From contig OZ018318.1 in the NCBI GenBank assembly GCA_963969495.1, positions 172,988,040-173,052,039 of the forward strand: a stretch of DNA of 64,000 nt, given 5' to 3'. The notes under the pieces are model-generated. The model was not told the DNA's origin. It did no database searches and was given only the letters and a program-made list of their open reading frames with translations. A program made the translations under genes and the position numbers. This document shows positions 33,538-47,092 of the stretch, piece after piece. Source of the stretch: Ceratothoa steindachneri. Its lineage: Eukaryota; Arthropoda; Malacostraca; Isopoda; Cymothoidae. Within the stretch, counting starts at the first letter, position 1; each line of letters opens with the position of its first letter.

Positions 33538-35409
33538 CCTATTCAAGCTAAGTCTAATCTATCCAAAAAAAATCAGGTGAAGTTTTTTTTGTCCCTGATG
33601 AATTAAAATTGGGTGAATAAGTATTGAAATCGATGAGATTATAAAAAACGTTGCAAACATCATTACAGTCAAATAATAGATTATCCGCACATCTCTACTG
33701 ATAAGCCATTGTGCACATCGTTCAGATGTAGTCTTCGAAACCTATTTATATATCTGAACAACATAGTTCAACATAATCATTTAACATTCGAAATTCGATA
33801 TGTAGGAGATCGTCTGAGCAGCAAAAGTTCGGATCATGTGTTAATTAAAGCCAAAAGATGATAAATTTATAGGATTGCTGAACCGGGTCTTTATTAAATC
33901 ATTTTAATAATTTTTTGAGTAGGTCATTTGGAAAAGTGAATTCTGCTCTGCTGACGTTTGACCTCATTTTTAATTTGAATATTATTGCATTCACATTCAT
34001 TTTCAGGTCACAATGAGATATAAATTATTTCTAATTTTTGTTTTTCCAAATTTTCGATAAGTTAATTCCATTACCTGATTCCATTTCCTCACGGTCTTTA
34101 AATTAGTAGAGAAAAATATTAAATGCTTCTTTGATTATATTTATTATACATAAATATTAGCTATACTTACGATTCTGAGTTCTGAAGTATATGTTTATAA
34201 GCCAATTAGATCAGGTAGTCGTCACCACTTGTGAAAAAATAGCTTCTGAATTTTAAAAATTTGGCAGTCGAATTAAGATAAAAAAATTAGCCATGTGAAA
34301 ATGCAAGTTATATGAAGGGGAATTTCTGACTCGAAAAGAAAGCGTGAAAGTAGAGATTTTGCACAAACTTTTAGAATTTATAATTAATTAAGAAAAAAGA
34401 TTTCTCTTTTGGGAATTTTCGGAAGTTAACTAATTAATGGGGATTTTTCTTCAAAATGCATCAGGGCGTCATTGTCACAGCCTCCTTAAAGAAAAAAAAT
34501 GGATTTGTGTCGTGTACAGGTTAAAAAATTCATGAAAATCAAAACTATATTTTAAGAGAAGGAATTTTTATATTTTTAATCACAAGGGCGTGAGAAGTTT
34601 CGGAGCATCACGCCCGGCAAAATCTGACCCCAAGTCATTTATTAAGTAGAAAATGAGAAAAATGACAACAAAAACAACAACGAACAAGAGAAAGCGAATA
34701 TATGGATGTAATATTTACAAATAAAGAATATTTTGCTCCTAGTAGTGGTCAGGTGATTACTCTTGTGGAGGTGATAAATAATAAAATCGATCTGGTGGCC
34801 TGTTTAGAACAGAAATTCTCCTTTGAATTTTGTGGGCAATCGATGAAAGGCGTCTAAAATACGTATTTCTTATTCCAATCCTTTGAATTATATATGGATT
34901 CTCCTTTTGTCCAATTAACGCTATTGTTAGTCAACTGGCTTTGAGGATCAAGGCTTTGTACTTCAGGTGTTAATATTTTACCTTTAGTTTCGGTGTCCAG
35001 GAGGAGAAATTTGTTTACGGGGGCTTCGAATGAATCCAGCTGCGCCAGCATATCGCACAAAAAAGATAATTGCGGGGATTTCTTTCATTCATTTATCTTT
35101 CTCGCTACTCCTTTCTTTATTTGGGAAATTTTAGTCCTGCAACTTTCCCTACATTATGACAATCCCAAGATAAACAAATATAATTGAGATAAAGGAAATT
35201 AAATATCTTAGAACTCTTCTACCGGCATGAGCTGAAAAAGTCTGAGAACCTTGGATTATCACTTGACATCTAATAAAGGAGTTCTTATTTAAGAATGTAA
35301 CAAGGAGTAACAAGGAAAGAAAGTACCTTAGAATAGAAGACCTTACGGTCCATTCACTGAGGGTACCTTTGGACTAGCAGTCGAGCGGGCAAATCTCTGC
35401 TCAAATGTT
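33538..35409. other. AT-rich DNA, no gene recognised
   Basis: Starts with the right target-site copy CCTAT of element O. No coding frame with a recognisable motif over almost 1.9 kb. Confidence 0.6.
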
Positions 35410-36420
35410 TTACGTACTTAAACGGCCACTTTTCAAGACCCTGTCTAGTCTTGACTTGAACTGGTTAACATTTTCACTGTTGACAACTTCCACTGGAAGT
35501 GCTTTCCAATTACCGCAGATACTGTAGGCGAAAGATTTTTCACACATATCGCGGTTGTGAGGCTTCAGTTTAAGTTTAAAGCCGTGATTTCTTGTTCTGC
35601 TCTCAATAAGTGTGAAAATATCCCTTTAGTCAACATTGTCGAACCCTTGAAGTATTTTGAAAACTTCGATGAGCTGACCACACGGTCTACGGGTTTCCAA
35701 CGAGAACAGATCTAATTCCTTTAATCTATCTTTATAACTTTTATGTCTGATAGAGGGAATCAGTTTGCTGGCCCTGGCTTGCACGCGTTCCAATCTCGCG
35801 ATGTCGTTTCTAAATGAAGGACTCCAGAATTGTATGGCATACTCCAGGTGTGGTCGGACGAGGGAGTTGTACAGACACAGTAGTATCTCCTTGTTCCTAT
35901 ATCCAAACTGTCGCTTTATATACCCTAACATCCTTTGGGCTTTCTTCGCCACCTCAATACACTGTTTCAAGAACTTGAGGTCACTGGGGATAGTTACACC
36001 AAAGTTCTTCTCAGTGTCAGTGGATTCAAGAGCAGTTCCCTTTAGGATATAGGGTGATTGGGGATTTCGGTGGCCGATATGCATCAGTTTGCATTTGTTT
36101 ACGTTTAAAGGCATTTGCCACGTATCAGACCACTCCCCAATCTTCTGAAGATCATCTTGCAGGCGGGCAGTATTTCCATCCTTTGTATTGTTCATACCAA
36201 GCTTGGTATAGTCGGCAAATTTAGAAATATGGCAACCGTGTTACCGTCCATGTCGCTAACGTAGATGATTAATAGTTGTGGTCCCAGGACAGAATCTTGA
36301 GGCACACCGCTAATAACGGGCACCCACTCAGAAGCCTGTCCATTAGGCACCACCCGTTGCCGTCTGCCATTTAGCCAGCTTAGATGGATCTGTTTATTAA
36401 TAATTTGATAGTTTGATGGT
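35410..36420 (-). pseudogene. 3' end of a CR1-type LINE (RT C-terminus)
   Basis: From about 36420 downward on the minus strand: WLNGRRQRVV, SGVPQDSVLGPQL, then KFADYTKLG where FADDTKL is expected (second catalytic Asp to Tyr; frameshift nearby). An open stretch 36195-35626 follows, with LQDDLQKIGEWSDTWQM, NVNKCKLMHIGHRN, KNFGVTIPSDLKF, LVRPHLEYAIQFWSP, DIARLERVQARASKLIP and RLKELDLFSLETRR. It ends with NHGFKLKLKP, NWKALPVEVVNSENVNQFKSRLD and a stop at 35410-35412. These are the conserved tail blocks of CR1 elements. Upstream parts are missing (5' truncation), with at least two disabling changes. Confidence 0.88.
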
Positions 36421-36539
36421 AAAGCTGAGATAGGAAGTTAGAGAAAGACAAAGTAATGTTATGACGTGTCATGGAGATAACTAAAGCAGGACACGTAACA
36501 AGTATCATTTCGACGACTTCTCACATGGAGCTGCAAGTG

Positions 36540-36945
36540 CTACAATTCGCCCCTTTCAACTTGTCCAGAACATTTCGTCTCGTGTTCGGTTCACTCGCGC
36601 CACACCACAGATGCGTGAACTTCACTGGCTGCACATTAAATTGCAAACTTATTTTTAATGTCCTCTTTCTCATATTTAAAATCCTAAACACTGCAAATCC
36701 TCCTTACCTGTCTTCCTCACTGGTTTTGTCCATACAACAAAGAGTCCTTAGCTCGGGAAGGATCCTTCTGCTTTTGGTTCCTCGCACTGGTCGTTCCGAC
36801 ATGGACAATCATATTTTCTCTGTAGTTGCTCCTAAGATGTGGAATGGTCTGCCCCCTGGCATACGCTCTTCTTCCTCTCCGGACACTTTCAAGTGAGATA
36901 TCAAACCCACTTCTCTGTCAAGCTTTTTCCTAGTATAAGTGTATG
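36540..36945 (+). pseudogene. 3' end of a second LINE (L2/CR1-like tail)
   Basis: The frames give MRELHWLHIKLQT, an FKIL-type segment, NPPYLSSSLVL, LLLLVPRTGRSDMDNHIFSVVAPKMWNGLPPGIRSSSSPDTFK and a stop. The LHWLPV...PPYLS...VPRT...FSVAAPKLWNSLPPDIR...FK pattern is a common C-terminal tail of L2/CR1-group LINE reverse transcriptases. It is in the opposite orientation to the preceding CR1 fragment and of a different family. Only the tail remains, with one frameshift near 36650. Confidence 0.72.
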
Positions 36946-38814
36946 GGTATTGCCTGTTTTGTTTCGATTATTTATAGGTAAATAAATATACGCCCAAAAT
37001 ATATCTCTTCGCTTTCAGTTTAGGATTCCCTTTAATAGCCACAGTACTAATGGTTCAATTGCCAAAACACCACGCTTAACACTGATGTTATAAATGTAGT
37101 GTCTCTTTAAACATTTTTTATATATATTACATATTTATTTATAGGCCTATTTAGAGCTTGGGAATGGTTATGCGCCAACTACTCAACTTAATGGGAGGCC
37201 GTTACACTAAACGATAATTCGTGAAAAACTACTCCATGTCTACAATATTGAACATATCACAATTCCCCCATCAGAAAATGGCCCGTTACTTTGGATTTAA
37301 GTATCTCCATAAATTCTCTGAATATCGTCAAAAGCAGGTAATTCCATATATGAAAACTACATATAAACAAACCTTAAAATCTCCTGACGGCGTTCCAGCA
37401 GCTTGCACCATGTCATTCGAAGCATATCATTGATTATAAATATACTTCTGTAAATTTTGCAGTCAAAGCCTATTGGAAATATTTCAGAGAAGAAGATTTG
37501 TTGTGATACATCTTTTATTTTATTTGACTTTGCGATCGAGGGATGGAGAAGGAGTCTAGTAACGTATAAATTCAAAGACCCCTTTCCTCGTTTCAATGAT
37601 AAAAATGTCCTGACGTATGCTTTATTTGATTAAATTCCAATAGAATGAAAAGGTTCTTACTGAATCCAGTTTCATTTATTTTTACCTTCCTCCATGAATA
37701 CATAAAAGAGAATATCGCAGGGAAGAAATGAAATAAATTGATATGTATTCTTTTATGAGATTTCCAATTTTCGAGTATTTCGCTCTTAATGGCTTAATTT
37801 TTATAAATTTCATTTTAAGGTAATAATTTTTTTTTTAACTAAATTGTCCACGCCAAGAAATACATTATTTCCTCAAAATTATCTAAAAAGAACAAAGGTG
37901 AACACCTAGGGAAAATATTAATAAAAAGGTTGTTGCATTGTAATTAATTAACGCAGTCAAACCTCCGTTATATTTTTTAATGACTTGTATCAGTCTTGTG
38001 GAGAAATGGTGCTCTATTCCCCTAGTTTATTCACTACTTTTGCATACTTTCTGTTTCTCGTTGCCTCCTCTGTTATTGAAATTCTATCAACATTTTTGAT
38101 GACTCTTCTTGGATTTCTGATATAAAAATGCAGACATCATATGATGGGGGGGAGACCTTCTGTCTAAATCTTCTTTGGCTTCAAATTATGCTGGGAGAAG
38201 CCTAGGATTTAAAAAGGTAACTTGGGAATATTCAAACTATTTCTTATCTCTAGATCTTCCATGCAGCTGCCTCGTTGTATGTGCAAACGGTTGCATCCGA
38301 AACCACTACTGCTAGATTTATTTTAACGATAAAAGTAATATTATTTCTTCATTATTTCATTAGCTTCATCAAGTTTTCATTTACATTTAGCGGCATAGCG
38401 TCCACATAATGTTATGTAATCTCAACCGTGATTCACTCTCACATACCAACGTTTTCAGCCGCATTCTCGTCGCCTAGAATCTTTTTCAATTAAAAAAATA
38501 GTTTTTATTGTTTTTTCTATCGGCATACACAAATGTTAGTAAAGTGGGAAAGGTTATGACAACCCTTAAATATTATGTTATATCCAGCGTTATTTACAAT
38601 TAGTACAGTAATTATTAATAGAAAGACCTATTACACGTGAGTTTTGCAGAAACATGAAATTTTAGTGTATGATCATCTTTACTGACGTCTCTGAAATTCC
38701 CTAAAGAGATTTGCACTTGAATGGGAGTGAGAGAAACTCTCTGAAATCTAAAATTGTTATAAAAGTTTTAGTAGTCTAATTTATTCAAACAAATTGTTTT
38801 TAACGTGTTTTAGT
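36946..38814. other. AT-rich DNA, no gene recognised
   Basis: No frame longer than about 80 codons and none with a known motif. Confidence 0.6.
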
Positions 38815-39620
38815 AGGCTATTCCTAAAAAACCTGTGGACTCAGTGAGGTTTGGTAGCCCAATTCATGCAACTATGTTTTTCCTGAGTGTTACTTGTACA
38901 CTAAATAGAGATGCTAGTGTTGGCTTGGTCTATTTGGTAGACTAGAACTTTCACAATCATCTTGGTTTGGTGGTATTTCAATAGAGTGACCCCTTAACTT
39001 CCCTTTGGTTTGGGGTTTGTTGATCGGATATTTGATGCAATCCCTAAGCATGATTAAATTTGAATTTTATTCCCCAATTAAATATTTTTAAAAGAATGAA
39101 AGTCAAGTATTATCATTTTCTATTTTGTATGTGATTAAATATTTGTAAAAACAAATTAAATATAGCCCTCAATATCCTGAAAGTTTGTTGTAAAATACCC
39201 TGCCACATGTTAGCGACAAGCGGAAAAGAAAAGAGCAAATTATGCACCAAAGAAAAAGGAAATTTTGTGAAGACAGACACTTAGGTTGAAGCCCGAAATG
39301 CGATGAAGCCAGCTTGCAGCAGCATAAGTAAAAGACGCTTTTGATACATGAATTTTGCTATCTCGCTTCCAGATGGACATAAGTTGTAATTAGATCCAAA
39401 AGACCATACATGCCTCAATGACATGGAATATAGACAGACCCTAAACGCACATTAATATTTACAAGTATATACACTATATATTTATATAATTAGAGGCAAA
39501 TGAATATTTATATGATCTTCGTAATAAACCATCAACAGAAAATAACTGGTATAGTAGAGCGTTCAGTAGAGCTGGAAACTATTGTGGAACTATCAAAATT
39601 TTATGTTATGTAAATATATC
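38815..39620. repeat. Diverged repeat, copy 1 (partner at 52984-54420)
   Basis: Shares collinear blocks with the later copy: AGGCTATT near 38815, TTTGGTAGACTAGAACTTTC near 38932, GATCGGATATTT near 39024, CATAAGTTGTAATTAGATCC near 39378, and CAGTAGAGCTGGAAACT near 39565. No coding content was recognised in either copy. Confidence 0.6.
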
Positions 39621-41734
39621 ATATCATTAAGTGAAATATGTTTACTCTTTTATGTGGCAAAATTACATGTCAGTTTTAAAATCTATTATTATTTGTGGCT
39701 TCCATCAATTTAATTGCCAACAAACTAAATATCCCTTCTTCAATATTGGCTTGATTTTTTTAACGAATCGGGTATTAATTTGCTGTTGCAAACAATCAAA
39801 TATTGACATGTTCTCAACTTGGGTGATAAGTGGTGTACTGTGTTCAAGGGTTGAGAGTGTAATGGTTTCATTTTATTTTTAATAATATTTCTTGTATTTT
39901 ATCATGAATAAGCACAAAAAATAATGCAAACCCAGAAATGAACATACCCTGAGAAACTCTGATGATGAATTGTCACTTTTGGAGAGCAATCTAAGAAATC
40001 CATCATCCTCTTCCTCGAACAATATATTTGCCTTATACTCACCTATATCAGTATGACTTAAGCACTTAAACTCTCATCCAAATAATTCATCTCACTATAA
40101 AAGACACATAAACACTCAGTATGCCCAGATATTTTTTACTTTCTCAGTTCCTATCACTATGCCTAATATGCCCTTATTTCTTCTCTATTCTCATTCGCCA
40201 ACCCTACGTCTAAATTTGTGAGCTTTGTTGTATAACTTAATTTGTCAACCTGAAAGTTCTGTGTGACCAATAAGTTAGTCAAACTCAGCTTTGTATTTAT
40301 TTTTCGTTCTCATTTGCAATCCAGTATCAGAGGTATACAAAGTAGGTTCATGTGTGTTTTTCTGCATCCCTATATGGTAATACTTCATCATAAATCTAAG
40401 AAACTTCAGTACATGACTTTGTATGGATTGCGATCTTCTTTTTTCACTTCTACTGAGTTTGTGTTTACAAATATATTGAACAATCACCTCACTTCTTCTA
40501 CGATTGGTCATAGAGCGGATCTAAGGATCTTTCTTAGTCTTTATTCTATAAATACAATAAATATTTTAGATATATAATTTTAATAGCGTTAAGTATATTC
40601 TTTGGAACCCAAGATTAAATAAACATCTTTGGTATAGAATTTTTTAAGTATTTACTTGTTTAAAATTTGAATAATTACTGTGCTACTTCAAATGTCATAT
40701 CTGAATTCCAAGTTTGAAACAACAGTTGATTTCAAGAGGTTCTGGCGCTAAAAAGAATAAATTTTCGCACCATTGCAAAATTGAATATTAGAAAAAAGGT
40801 TAAAAGACCGAAAGATAATATAGAATATTTTGTAGTACGACCTTTGCTAATAATTACAACTGTTCGACGTTTGCTATAATTTTTCTTAACTCCAGGATAT
40901 CCTCACTATAAAGATTTACTCCACTCCTACTTACATATCATCCACAACTAGCCTTTAATCGTTGAACTTCTTTAATGGAAGCGATTTTTATTTAATTTCA
41001 TCTACGTAAAATATTTTTTATTAATTTTCAAATCCGAAACATTTTTTACTAGTGAGGCCGAATGGATTGGATCTCTTTCCTGTTGAAAGCAAAGGAGGGA
41101 TTTTTTTTTGTCTTTGTTCCGTTGAGTCTCTTCACTGTTTGTCTACTACTAGCAATTTATAATAACCCGAAAAATATATTTGATTTTACTGTTGCGTGTA
41201 TTCAAACGTTGGATCTAAACTTTTCGTTATGTCAGAAGATCAATTTATTGACGTGAGTTCAAGTTCCAGCGAGTTGGAACACTATGTTCATAGCAGCTCC
41301 AGTTGTTTACATGAACTACCTACTTTTGGCACAGATTCATTCACCTTACCTCATTACAACTAATTTAAATTTATTTAAATTATTTTTTTTACTGATACTC
41401 TCTACAAACTAAACATTATTTGATAAGGTATTCTGCAAATGACAACTACTTCTAGAACATTCTAGATAGCTCTCATCGATGGAGTACCAAGATTTCCAAT
41501 TTGAACCAGCATAAGCATTTTCTTTCACCTGTCTGCTCTTCCTGTCTTATTTTTATCACCTTTAAGACCCAAATTTACCATTACAACACTTCTTCATATT
41601 TGATAACAGATGATGACACACGAATGGGCTTTCGCGTGTGTTCACCAAAGTAGAATTAAAAGCATAACTTTACAATGGACTTTGGCTGAGTTATTTGTTG
41701 TATTCCATGAATGTTGTGGCATGGCAATATCAGT
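39621..41734. other. AT-rich DNA, no gene recognised
   Basis: Short frames only; none with recognisable motifs. Confidence 0.6.
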
Positions 41735-41749
41735 CGAGAGAGAAAGAGA

Positions 41750-41799
<50 letters not shown>
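41735..41799. repeat. (AG)n microsatellite
   Basis: About 65 bp of AG repeats with two small interruptions; the Ser-Leu and Arg-Glu frames read through it are artefacts. Confidence 0.97.
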
Positions 41800-41800
<1 letters not shown>

Positions 41801-43336
41801 TGAGTGACGAAAAAGAAAGTGAGTGGACACAACAAAAGATCATTTAGACGCAAATGCTATAGAGAATATGGGTGTAAGCCAGTCATATAGAGTAGGCGTG
41901 GTCAATAGGCTCTAGTAAACTTAATCCAATGGGCGTCGTTTTCTATGTTCCATATAGAAATAGTTTCAAAGGTTATACCAATTTTCCAATTCAGATTTGC
42001 CATCGAGACTTCATAAGTCTTTCCTATCAGAGTTAATGGCCATCACATCCAGTCGCAGGAGTAATGTTCTGGTAGAATATTAAAGCAAATGGGGTGGAAA
42101 GATTAAAGGGTGGGTTCCTCAGGTGGTGACATCGTGTTTAAACATAGCTGGATGGCTGATTGCAGCGGCCGAATTGCATATCGTAGATGAGGTTGAAAAG
42201 GTCTGGCTTGCGTGGGTGGTTGTGCAAGTTGTAGTTCTTGTGGCATCCGATTGTGTAGCAATATTAATCATAACAGTGTTGTCCATGTTGTGTGAGGAGA
42301 TGTGTGAGATAAAAACTTTTACCGGTTATTCAAATACAATTTCAGGAGATTGACTAAGTGAGGAAGTTGGGAAGGAAATAAAAGAAATGTTATTTACAAG
42401 TTGGAGTGAAGATTTAGTATGGACGGATGGTTAAAAAAATGCGCGAGAATGGTGGGAAAATTCCGACACGTGACAGAAATAAGACCAAAACTGTGTGAGT
42501 TTAAATTTTGAACAGACGCGGACGGAAACTGAAACATGGACACAATTATATTAATTTATCGACGATCGCATTATATAATTGAAACGGGTCTTGGGGCACC
42601 CAAAATGTCCCTGAATCCTTTTCTTTTATTATGTATAGAATATTTCTTAAACATTTCTTTATTATTTCGAACAATTATTCTTTTATGAAGGATCATCGCA
42701 ATTTTGCTAGATATTGCTGAAAATTAATAAATGGTGAGGTTAGGATAAGTACAAATGTGTAGAATCTGATCTTGTATGGACTAGTTGTTGCAATAGGAAT
42801 TGAAGGGCAGCGCAATTCCTTTTATCTTTCTTTTCGCAGATTTAATATGAAACGAAGAGATAATTTCGTGGTCTAAAAACTAAAAAAATAAAGTATAACA
42901 TTTCATAAAATTAAAATGATTTAAATGGGATCATAATTCAATTATACTCTAAGCGATTTTTCAAAAGTTTAAATAAATCAATCTGGAATTTTGGAGAAAA
43001 AGATTTGAATGTTTAGATCCGCAGGAATGATGAATTTGTTTTATTTTATCCCATTGTATTTTGAAGTTTTTCTGAAGTTTAGGTAATATATTTTAACCAA
43101 TTTTGTTACCCGATTTGGCCAAAATTTTATTATTTTTTAATGAAACATAAATCTGTCAAATAATGAGACTAATTCGAAAGCATCGGATGTATGATATAGT
43201 GGGAAGAAATAGACTCCCCACCCATCAACCTTCAGGAAATTTGCACAATAGATTTATATTAATGTAAATTTAAGATTTCCATGCAAAAAAAGGCATAAAA
43301 CGTCATTGATATTTAGTAAACTTCAAATTAATGAAA
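41800..43336. other. Intergenic, no gene recognised
   Basis: A hydrophobic 76-codon frame at 42123-42353 is the only notable open stretch and resembles nothing I know. Confidence 0.5.
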
Positions 43337-44697
43337 GCAGGGGTGAAAAAGTATTCTTATAAGTCGATATTTGGTAATTAATACTAAGTTGCATAACCAT
43401 TGTTGGCTTTCACCATCATCCATCGTTTCCTGTAGTTCTACAGTAATGCGCGACAACATTCCTTCGGTATTCTTCTTTGCAAATTTCTTTTACTTCTTTG
43501 ATGTTTTTGGGACCTCTCAAATGATCTTACTTTTTAATGTTTACCGCACGTTCTTTATTGGGTTCAATCCTGGAGACTGACTAGGCCACTCTAAAGTGTT
43601 TATATTGTATTGATGGAACCCTTTGTGACTAGCTGTCGCAGAATGCTTCGGATCAAAAGCTTGTTGAAACATCCCCCCTCTTTCCAAGTCCAAGCTTCTC
43701 TGCAGAAACGAACAGATGTTCTACTACAATATATTTGTAGATTGCCGAATTCATGTTACCATCTATGATGTATGTAGATATTGCCGGTACCCTTAGATGA
43801 AAAACACCTCCACACTATCATGCTACCTCTCCAAAACTTCACGGTAGGGATGGGATTTCTAGGGGGTAAACACCGCCGTCTTTCCTGCAGACAGGACGTC
43901 CAACCTTACGGCGAAACAATTCTATTTTTGTTTCGTCTGACTACAAGGCATTATTCCAGAACTCTGCCGGTTTTTTCCCTGGCCTGCGAAATTTAACTTT
44001 AACCTGGTTCAGTGCATTACTGATGGTTCATTTTGTGACCGACGTTCCTGCCACCCGTAGATCATCTTGAATTTCCTTAAGGATAATCATTGGGGCAGCT
44101 CTAACCTTCCTGAGTATTACACGAGTAGCTTTTGGGGAAATCTTTCAAAGAGCACCTGAAAGTTGAAGGTTGTCGATGTTTTCCACCCTTTTTCCACTTT
44201 AGAATGACAGAGCCAATGGTTCTGAAAGGTATTTTCAGCTGCTCAGATATGGTCCAGTCGCTCAACACACAATATAGAGCTTCAGGATTGCCTTCTTCTG
44301 GTCATTGGAGTTATTTATTCTTCGCCATGGTAAAGCCTTTACTGCGCCAGAACGTTGACTGCTAAAGGGCATTCCAATATTTCCTGAGAGTCTGCTGACT
44401 ACGCTACATATTAGAGGACCACTCAAGAAGCTTCTTTGCACCGTCAAAACAAATAGTATGCGTCTCATTTGCTTCTAAAAAGTAATTTCGTTAGGTTTAA
44501 GTTTTTGTACGAATACTTTTCGTTAATTCCATTAATTCCAGGTTTACTAAATATGAATTCTGTTTCATGCCTTTTTGTGCACACAACTTTAATTTTACAG
44601 TAATATACACATCTATTGTGTACAGTTCATGAAGCTTGATGAGTTGGAAGTCTATTTAAATTGAAATTCGGCCGTGTACGAATACTTATTTGTTCCC
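43337..44697 (-). mobile_element. Tc1-like DNA transposon, degenerate
   Basis: A transposase remnant (43384-44328, minus strand) lies between imperfect inverted ends. The left end reads CAGGGGTGAAAAAGTATTC (43338-43356). The right end carries GTACGAATACTTATTTGTTC (44677-44696), with a second related copy GTACGAATACTTTTCG near 44507. GTGAAAAAGTATTC-type ends with internal repeats are characteristic of Tc1 elements. The terminal TA dinucleotides are not clear. Confidence 0.8.
43384..44328 (-). pseudogene. Tc1 transposase, inactive
   Basis: The start codon is at 44328. Peptides in order: MAKN and an IPFRTIGSVILKWK block (N-terminal helix-turn-helix), STFRCSLKDFPK in the position of the second DNA-binding motif, FWNNAL then SDETKIELF (first catalytic Asp retained), VKFWRGSMIVWRCFSS (usually GGGSVMVWGCF), MFQQAFDPKHSATASHK (second catalytic Asp of QDNDPKH replaced by Ala), then LVSLQD and a shifted GLNPIE-like block, ending NNGYAT and a stop at 43384. 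Frames shift repeatedly. Transposase would cut and paste the element at TA sites; this copy cannot. Confidence 0.85.
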
Positions 44698-44814
44698 ATG
44701 AGGGGTTCCCCACTGCCATATTCTATGTAGTCTTTGTACATCAAAAATGATAAAAGGCTCGTATGTGACAAAGTTTTTGAAGGATATAGAAATATATACC
44801 CTACTAACATGTTA

Positions 44815-45300
44815 AGAAACAAGATAAACAGAGCTAAGTCGCGTGCTTTCAATTATTCCGACTAATGAACTTATGACCCTATGACCTTACAACCTTCCAA
44901 ACTTTCAAAAGTGGGCAAATCCGACCCATAGTTAGTTTTCTTTTAATAATTATCGGACTAACCTTGGGAGGACCTTGGAAACTATATCATTCAAAGGGGA
45001 ATGTAAACCAACATAAGGGTTTCAAATTCCATTAGAATCGGCCGAATAGTTACGATGTTATTGCCAAATAATTTATAGAATAACCTTGGGAGGACCATGG
45101 AAACTATATAATTCAAAGGAGAATGTAAACCAACATAAGGGTTTCAAATTTCCTTAGAATCGGGCGAATAGTTACGATGTCATTGCCAAAAAACCCATTG
45201 AAAAGTAAAATGGTTATCACCCACCAGGTCGACCTACGGATCGTATAGTAACTTATAGAGTCGCAAGTACCACAAATAGAACTCTTTGAGTGCTCTCTTT
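44815..45300. repeat. Dispersed repeat with 122-bp internal units, locus 1 (two units)
   Basis: A leader resembling TCGCGTGCTTTCAATTATTC is followed by two units starting at 44960 and 45082 (AACCTTGGGAGGACC...AGGGTTTCAAATT...ATCGG-CGAATAGTTACGATG), then a tail with a Gly/Pro-poor CACCAGGTCGACC stretch. It occurs at two other loci in this window and has no recognisable protein. Confidence 0.8.
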
Positions 45301-47092
45301 CGTGCATTTAGTGAGTACAACCTTTTCGAAATGGAGAGAAAAATCAGAGCTGAAAAGCTTTGGCTACGCTTGGCCTGGATGCGCCTCTCCTACGGAGGAG
45401 AAGCTAGGGCCTTTTTTTATTGGAGTAGATTAAATTGCCGAGATTCAATTTTGTAGGCAAGATTACAACAGGAGTCCCTTCCAATGTGAAACCAGAGGGT
45501 CTCCCGGACGCCAAAAATGACATAAACCATTATAGGTTTTGTTTGTAAGACCCAAATGTTATGACCTTATTTATCTTTACAAAGCTTGATAATCCAGTAT
45601 GGTGCTGACGACTCGATGTAGGAAAGATCCATCTTAAAAGATGGAAGGCTTCGGCTTATGATAACGCTCACTCCCTTTTATTTCTTTGAGTTTGCTCCCC
45701 CTTAATAAACACTAAGGTCAGAGTTTAAGGTGCCATCTTGATTGCCTAATCCTTTCCACAAATCGAGTGATTAGTGCACCTGTTTCTCCTGTTCCTTTTG
45801 TTTCTTTTTTGTAAATGACACTAAAAGCTTGTGGATCGTTGGAAGGAGGTCACTAAAAACGACCATAAAATACATACATTATTAAATGATCTGATAAATG
45901 GCTTCAAAATACATATGGCAATATGCATACTTCTTTGATTTTAAAATAATATAAAGGTAAAGGACATTTTTAATATTGAAATAAGGTAAATGTGTAGTAG
46001 GTATACTGCTACAGGATTCTATTTCAGGATTCTAATACAATCTTCTCAAAATTTATGCACAATTTTCAAGTTAAAGCCCTCTGAAGACAAGGAGGAAAAT
46101 ACAAAGTCATTAAAACAATGAAATTAAAAAATCTTATTAACGAAAATTAAATGGAAATTTATAAAATCTCTCCCATCCAATTTAATTTCACCTCGAGAGC
46201 ATATAATATTCCGCCTTGGCTGGGAGACATTTCTCACAGGTGTCGAACCGAGTCTAAAAATCGCCAAGCAAGTCCGATTAAAACAGTAAGTAATTGTAAT
46301 TCCACTATCGTCTTCTCTCACGCCTTCACTGACCCTCACCTCCTTCTCCCCTTATTACTCTTTTCCACGATTTTCAAGGACACAACAACCACGAGTTGAT
46401 TCAATCTTACAGATAAATACAAGAGAAATTAAAGGATTTACACTTGAGAGAAAATCAAGGGATTTTTATGCTGGAAGGTTCTAGGAGGAATACCGAAGAA
46501 ATTAAAGACTTCCTACGAAGGATACAAGGAAGACTGCGGAAGATTTATCGCCAGTGGGGTAAGAGGTATAAATGCTACACATTAGAAAATTACTGTAGCT
46601 CTTGGAAAGATAGTTGGACATAAAAGAATAACAGCAAAATGATAAATAATAATAAACAAATGATGAAGGACGAATGATGATTATCTTGTTAGTTTATACC
46701 AATGAATATGATATTAAATCATTAAAACAAAGGTATTAAGCGATGTAATAGAGTAAGTTTAAGGAGAAAATGGACGAATGAATTGTTGACATATAAAGTG
46801 AGATTTTTTTATATTACTCCAGAAATAAAATAAACCATGGAGGGCATTTTCGCAAAAACATTCTAGGTAGGGTGTGCTAATCATGGTGAAATTGGTGAGA
46901 GAATGAATGTGTATAAAGTATATAAGACAGCTTGGGAAGATGTGAGCTAAGATTCCCCGCAACTCTCCCATACCTCTTTCAAATTCCTTACAGAAGATGC
47001 AGGAATTTTATTCACTACCTAAACGCTTCCTTTCATTAAACTTAAAACTGCCATTACAGTTTAAGGTTGAGACAAAATAACATGGAAACAAG
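45301..47092. other. Intergenic, no gene recognised
   Basis: A frame at 46151-46399 includes a GTAAGT donor-like site at 46286 but has no family resemblance or start context that would support an exon. Confidence 0.5.

Noticed and set aside
42123..42353. Hydrophobic 76-codon frame as a membrane protein
   Set aside because: No family resemblance, isolated position, and a length within chance expectation.
46151..46399. Possible host exon followed by a GTAAGT donor
   Set aside because: No acceptor, no recognised domain and no neighbouring exon; frames of this length are expected by chance here.
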